The position numbers and the translations under genes are program-made. Below, piece after piece: positions 5,173-6,410 of a stretch of 6,410 nucleotides of DNA. Below the pieces are notes generated by a model, which saw only the letters and a list, made by a program, of their open reading frames with translations, was not told where the DNA came from and did no database searches. The stretch is from contig CAILTZ010000419.1 in NCBI GenBank assembly GCA_903837255.1, forward strand, positions 1 to 6,410, given 5' to 3'. The DNA comes from an uncultured Pirellula sp. (GTDB lineage Bacteria > Planctomycetota > Planctomycetia > Pirellulales > Pirellulaceae). Each line of letters begins with the position of its first letter. Position 1 is the first letter of the stretch.

Positions 5173-6410
5173 TCAGTTCCGGTTGGCTTGAGTTTGGGGT
5201 AGGGCAGGGGAGCGTTGGAGGAAGGGATCGCTCTGGACAATCGCCAAGATCACCGACTTGATTGTATATCGATTCTCCTTGGCTTGCGCTAGTATTTTAT
5301 CGACATCGCAACGGTCGGCCCTCTGCAAACCTCGTCCGAGGGCGTAAGTTAACAGACGTTGGGTGAAGTTTTTCGAAACATCCGGGGTTCGTTCGGATAG
5401 GATTTTGATGAGTTCTATCGGGCCTGTGAAGACTTTTCCGTCGGCCAAGGAGCCTTGGGCGAGAATTTCCCGACCGTCCTCGGTTTCCCGCCAGCGGCCA
5501 GTGGCGTCGAAGTTCTCCAGCCCTAAACCGATGGGATCTATGAGTTTATGGCAACCGGCACAGCTGGGATTCGAGCGATGGATCTCCAACCGCTCTCGCA
5601 AAGAGGCTTTGTCGTCTGCCTTGGCTTGCTCCAAAGAAGGAACATTTGGGGGGGCCGACGGCGGAGGATCCCCCAAGACCGTTTCTAGTACCCATTTACC
5701 ACGCTTGACCGCCGAACTTCGGGTTGGATTGGAGGTCAAGGCCAAGGCTGCCGCTTGGGTCAGAACCCCTATGCGGTTGGCCGGTAGAGTGACTCGAATC
5801 CAACGATCCTCCTGTTCGTAGAGACCTTGACGACGGGGATCCCCATCGTTTCGCCCCGGTCGGCGTTTGTACAGCTCCGAGGGTTGCTTGCCGTCGAACT
5901 CCAATCCATAGAACTCAGCGAGTCGAGGGTTGACGAAGGTGAAGTCGGCGGTCAGGAAATCCTCGATCGAGCCCTCGCGAAGAAGGTGCTTGCAAAACAT
6001 CTCTGTTTCTTTGAGCATCGCTGCTCGCAGGCGATCCGACCAAACAGGGAACTTGTCCCGGTCGATATCGATCTTCTGAATGTTTCTGAGCCCGAGCCAT
6101 TGGGCGAAAAACCCGCTGATGAGTGAGTCGCTGCGCGGATCATCGAGCATGCGCAGTACTTGCACTTGGAGAATACCGGGCTCATGCAACTGGTTTTGCG
6201 CAGCGATATTCAAGAGTGTTTCGTCAGGTGTCGAAGCCCAAAGGAAATAGGCCAATCGGCTGGCGATCCCGTAGTCGTCGAGTCGCCTTAGGCCGTCGCT
6301 TTCTACGAGGTTTTCGGAGCGAAAGAGAAATTGAGGCGAGACCAATGCAGCCTGGAGGCCGTATCTGAGTGACTCTTCGTAACTGCATCCTGAATCAGAA
6401 GCCTTCTGGC
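5173..6410 (-). CDS. DUF1592-DUF1588-DUF1585 haem protein, C-terminal part only (5' end outside the window)
   Basis: The reading frame is open from the right edge to the TGA at 5173-5175, giving 411 residues. The N-terminus, which in this family often carries a PSCyt1-type cytochrome domain and DUF1587/DUF1595, lies outside. The codon at 6345-6343 is TTG within the conserved sequence LRYGLQAALVSPQFLFRSE, so it is an internal leucine and not the start. In order: the end of DUF1592 (to about FFAQWLGLRN, nt ~6075), then DUF1588 with NRIGVLTQAAALALTSNPTR and VKRGKWVLETVLGDPPPSAPP. Next comes the haem motif CAGCH (5548-5562) followed by KLIDPIGLGLENFDATGRWR. DUF1585 has LLTYALGRGLQ and ends near VQSDPFLQR. 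A polar insert of about 24 residues precedes the DUF1588 core. The product is probably an extracytoplasmic haem protein paired with the DUF1552 product encoded next. Its substrate is unknown. Confidence 0.94.
   Translation of the reverse strand, partial: QKASDSGCSYEESLRYGLQAALVSPQFLFRSENLVESDGLRRLDDYGIASRLAYFLWASTPDETLLNIAAQNQLHEPGILQVQVLRMLDDPRSDSLISGFFAQWLGLRNIQKIDIDRDKFPVWSDRLRAAMLKETEMFCKHLLREGSIEDFLTADFTFVNPRLAEFYGLEFDGKQPSELYKRRPGRNDGDPRRQGLYEQEDRWIRVTLPANRIGVLTQAAALALTSNPTRSSAVKRGKWVLETVLGDPPPSAPPNVPSLEQAKADDKASLRERLEIHRSNPSCAGCHKLIDPIGLGLENFDATGRWRETEDGREILAQGSLADGKVFTGPIELIKILSERTPDVSKNFTQRLLTYALGRGLQRADRCDVDKILAQAKENRYTIKSVILAIVQSDPFLQRSPALPQTQANRN
5548..5562 (-). other. CXXCH (CAGCH) haem c attachment motif in the DUF1588 region
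   Basis: The codons encode CAGCH in NPSCAGCHKLIDPIGLGLENF. This is the conserved haem-type motif at the end of DUF1588. It is the third CXXCH in the window and the only one in the visible part of this gene. Confidence 0.88.

Noticed and set aside
5363..5821. A 152-codon open frame on the plus strand
   Set aside because: It is antisense to the DUF1588/DUF1585 coding sequence; no domain is seen.
6343..6345. TTG at 6345 as the start of the DUF1592-type gene
   Set aside because: The frame stays open to the window edge, and the upstream codons encode the conserved LRYGLQAALVSPQFLFRSE context, so this is an internal leucine.

Overview
The window looks like chromosome of a planctomycete (Planctomycetota, most likely Pirellulales-like). 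All four genes belong to domain families that are strongly expanded in that phylum: PSCyt1/DUF1549/DUF1553, DUF1552, DUF1592/DUF1588/DUF1585 and DUF1501. Weak or absent Shine-Dalgarno sequences and the mixed ATC/GAT/TCG-rich codon use fit the same group. The assignment rests on family recognition from the protein sequences; no database was searched.

Layout. Every gene lies on the minus strand, so transcription runs from position 6410 towards position 1, and almost the whole window is coding. In order of transcription: (1) the C-terminal 411 residues of a DUF1592-DUF1588-DUF1585 haem protein, with its 5' end beyond position 6410; (2) a complete 454-residue DUF1552 protein with a twin-arginine signal, starting 3 bases after the first gene stops; (3) a complete PSCyt1-DUF1549-DUF1553 protein of about 1061 residues with a Sec signal peptide, 75 bases further on (18 if an upstream ATG is used); (4) the N-terminal 176 residues of a DUF1501 protein with a twin-arginine signal, starting 13 bases after gene 3 and running off the left edge. 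The start of the DUF1501 gene fills what would otherwise be an unexplained first 530 bases. There is no gene-free stretch over 300 bases. No RNA genes, insertion sequences or CRISPR arrays were seen.

How the genes may work together. The block is two copies of one design placed end to end: a CXXCH (c-type haem) protein followed by a Tat-exported protein of the DUF1552/DUF1501 kind, then the same pairing again from different families. All products whose N-terminus is visible carry export signals, so the system should act outside the cytoplasm. The biochemical substrate of these planctomycete families is not established, and I do not assign one. The only conspicuous non-coding element is a perfect 7-bp hairpin at the junction between the two pairs; it overlaps a possible alternative start of gene 3. 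The promoter of the operon is not in the window.
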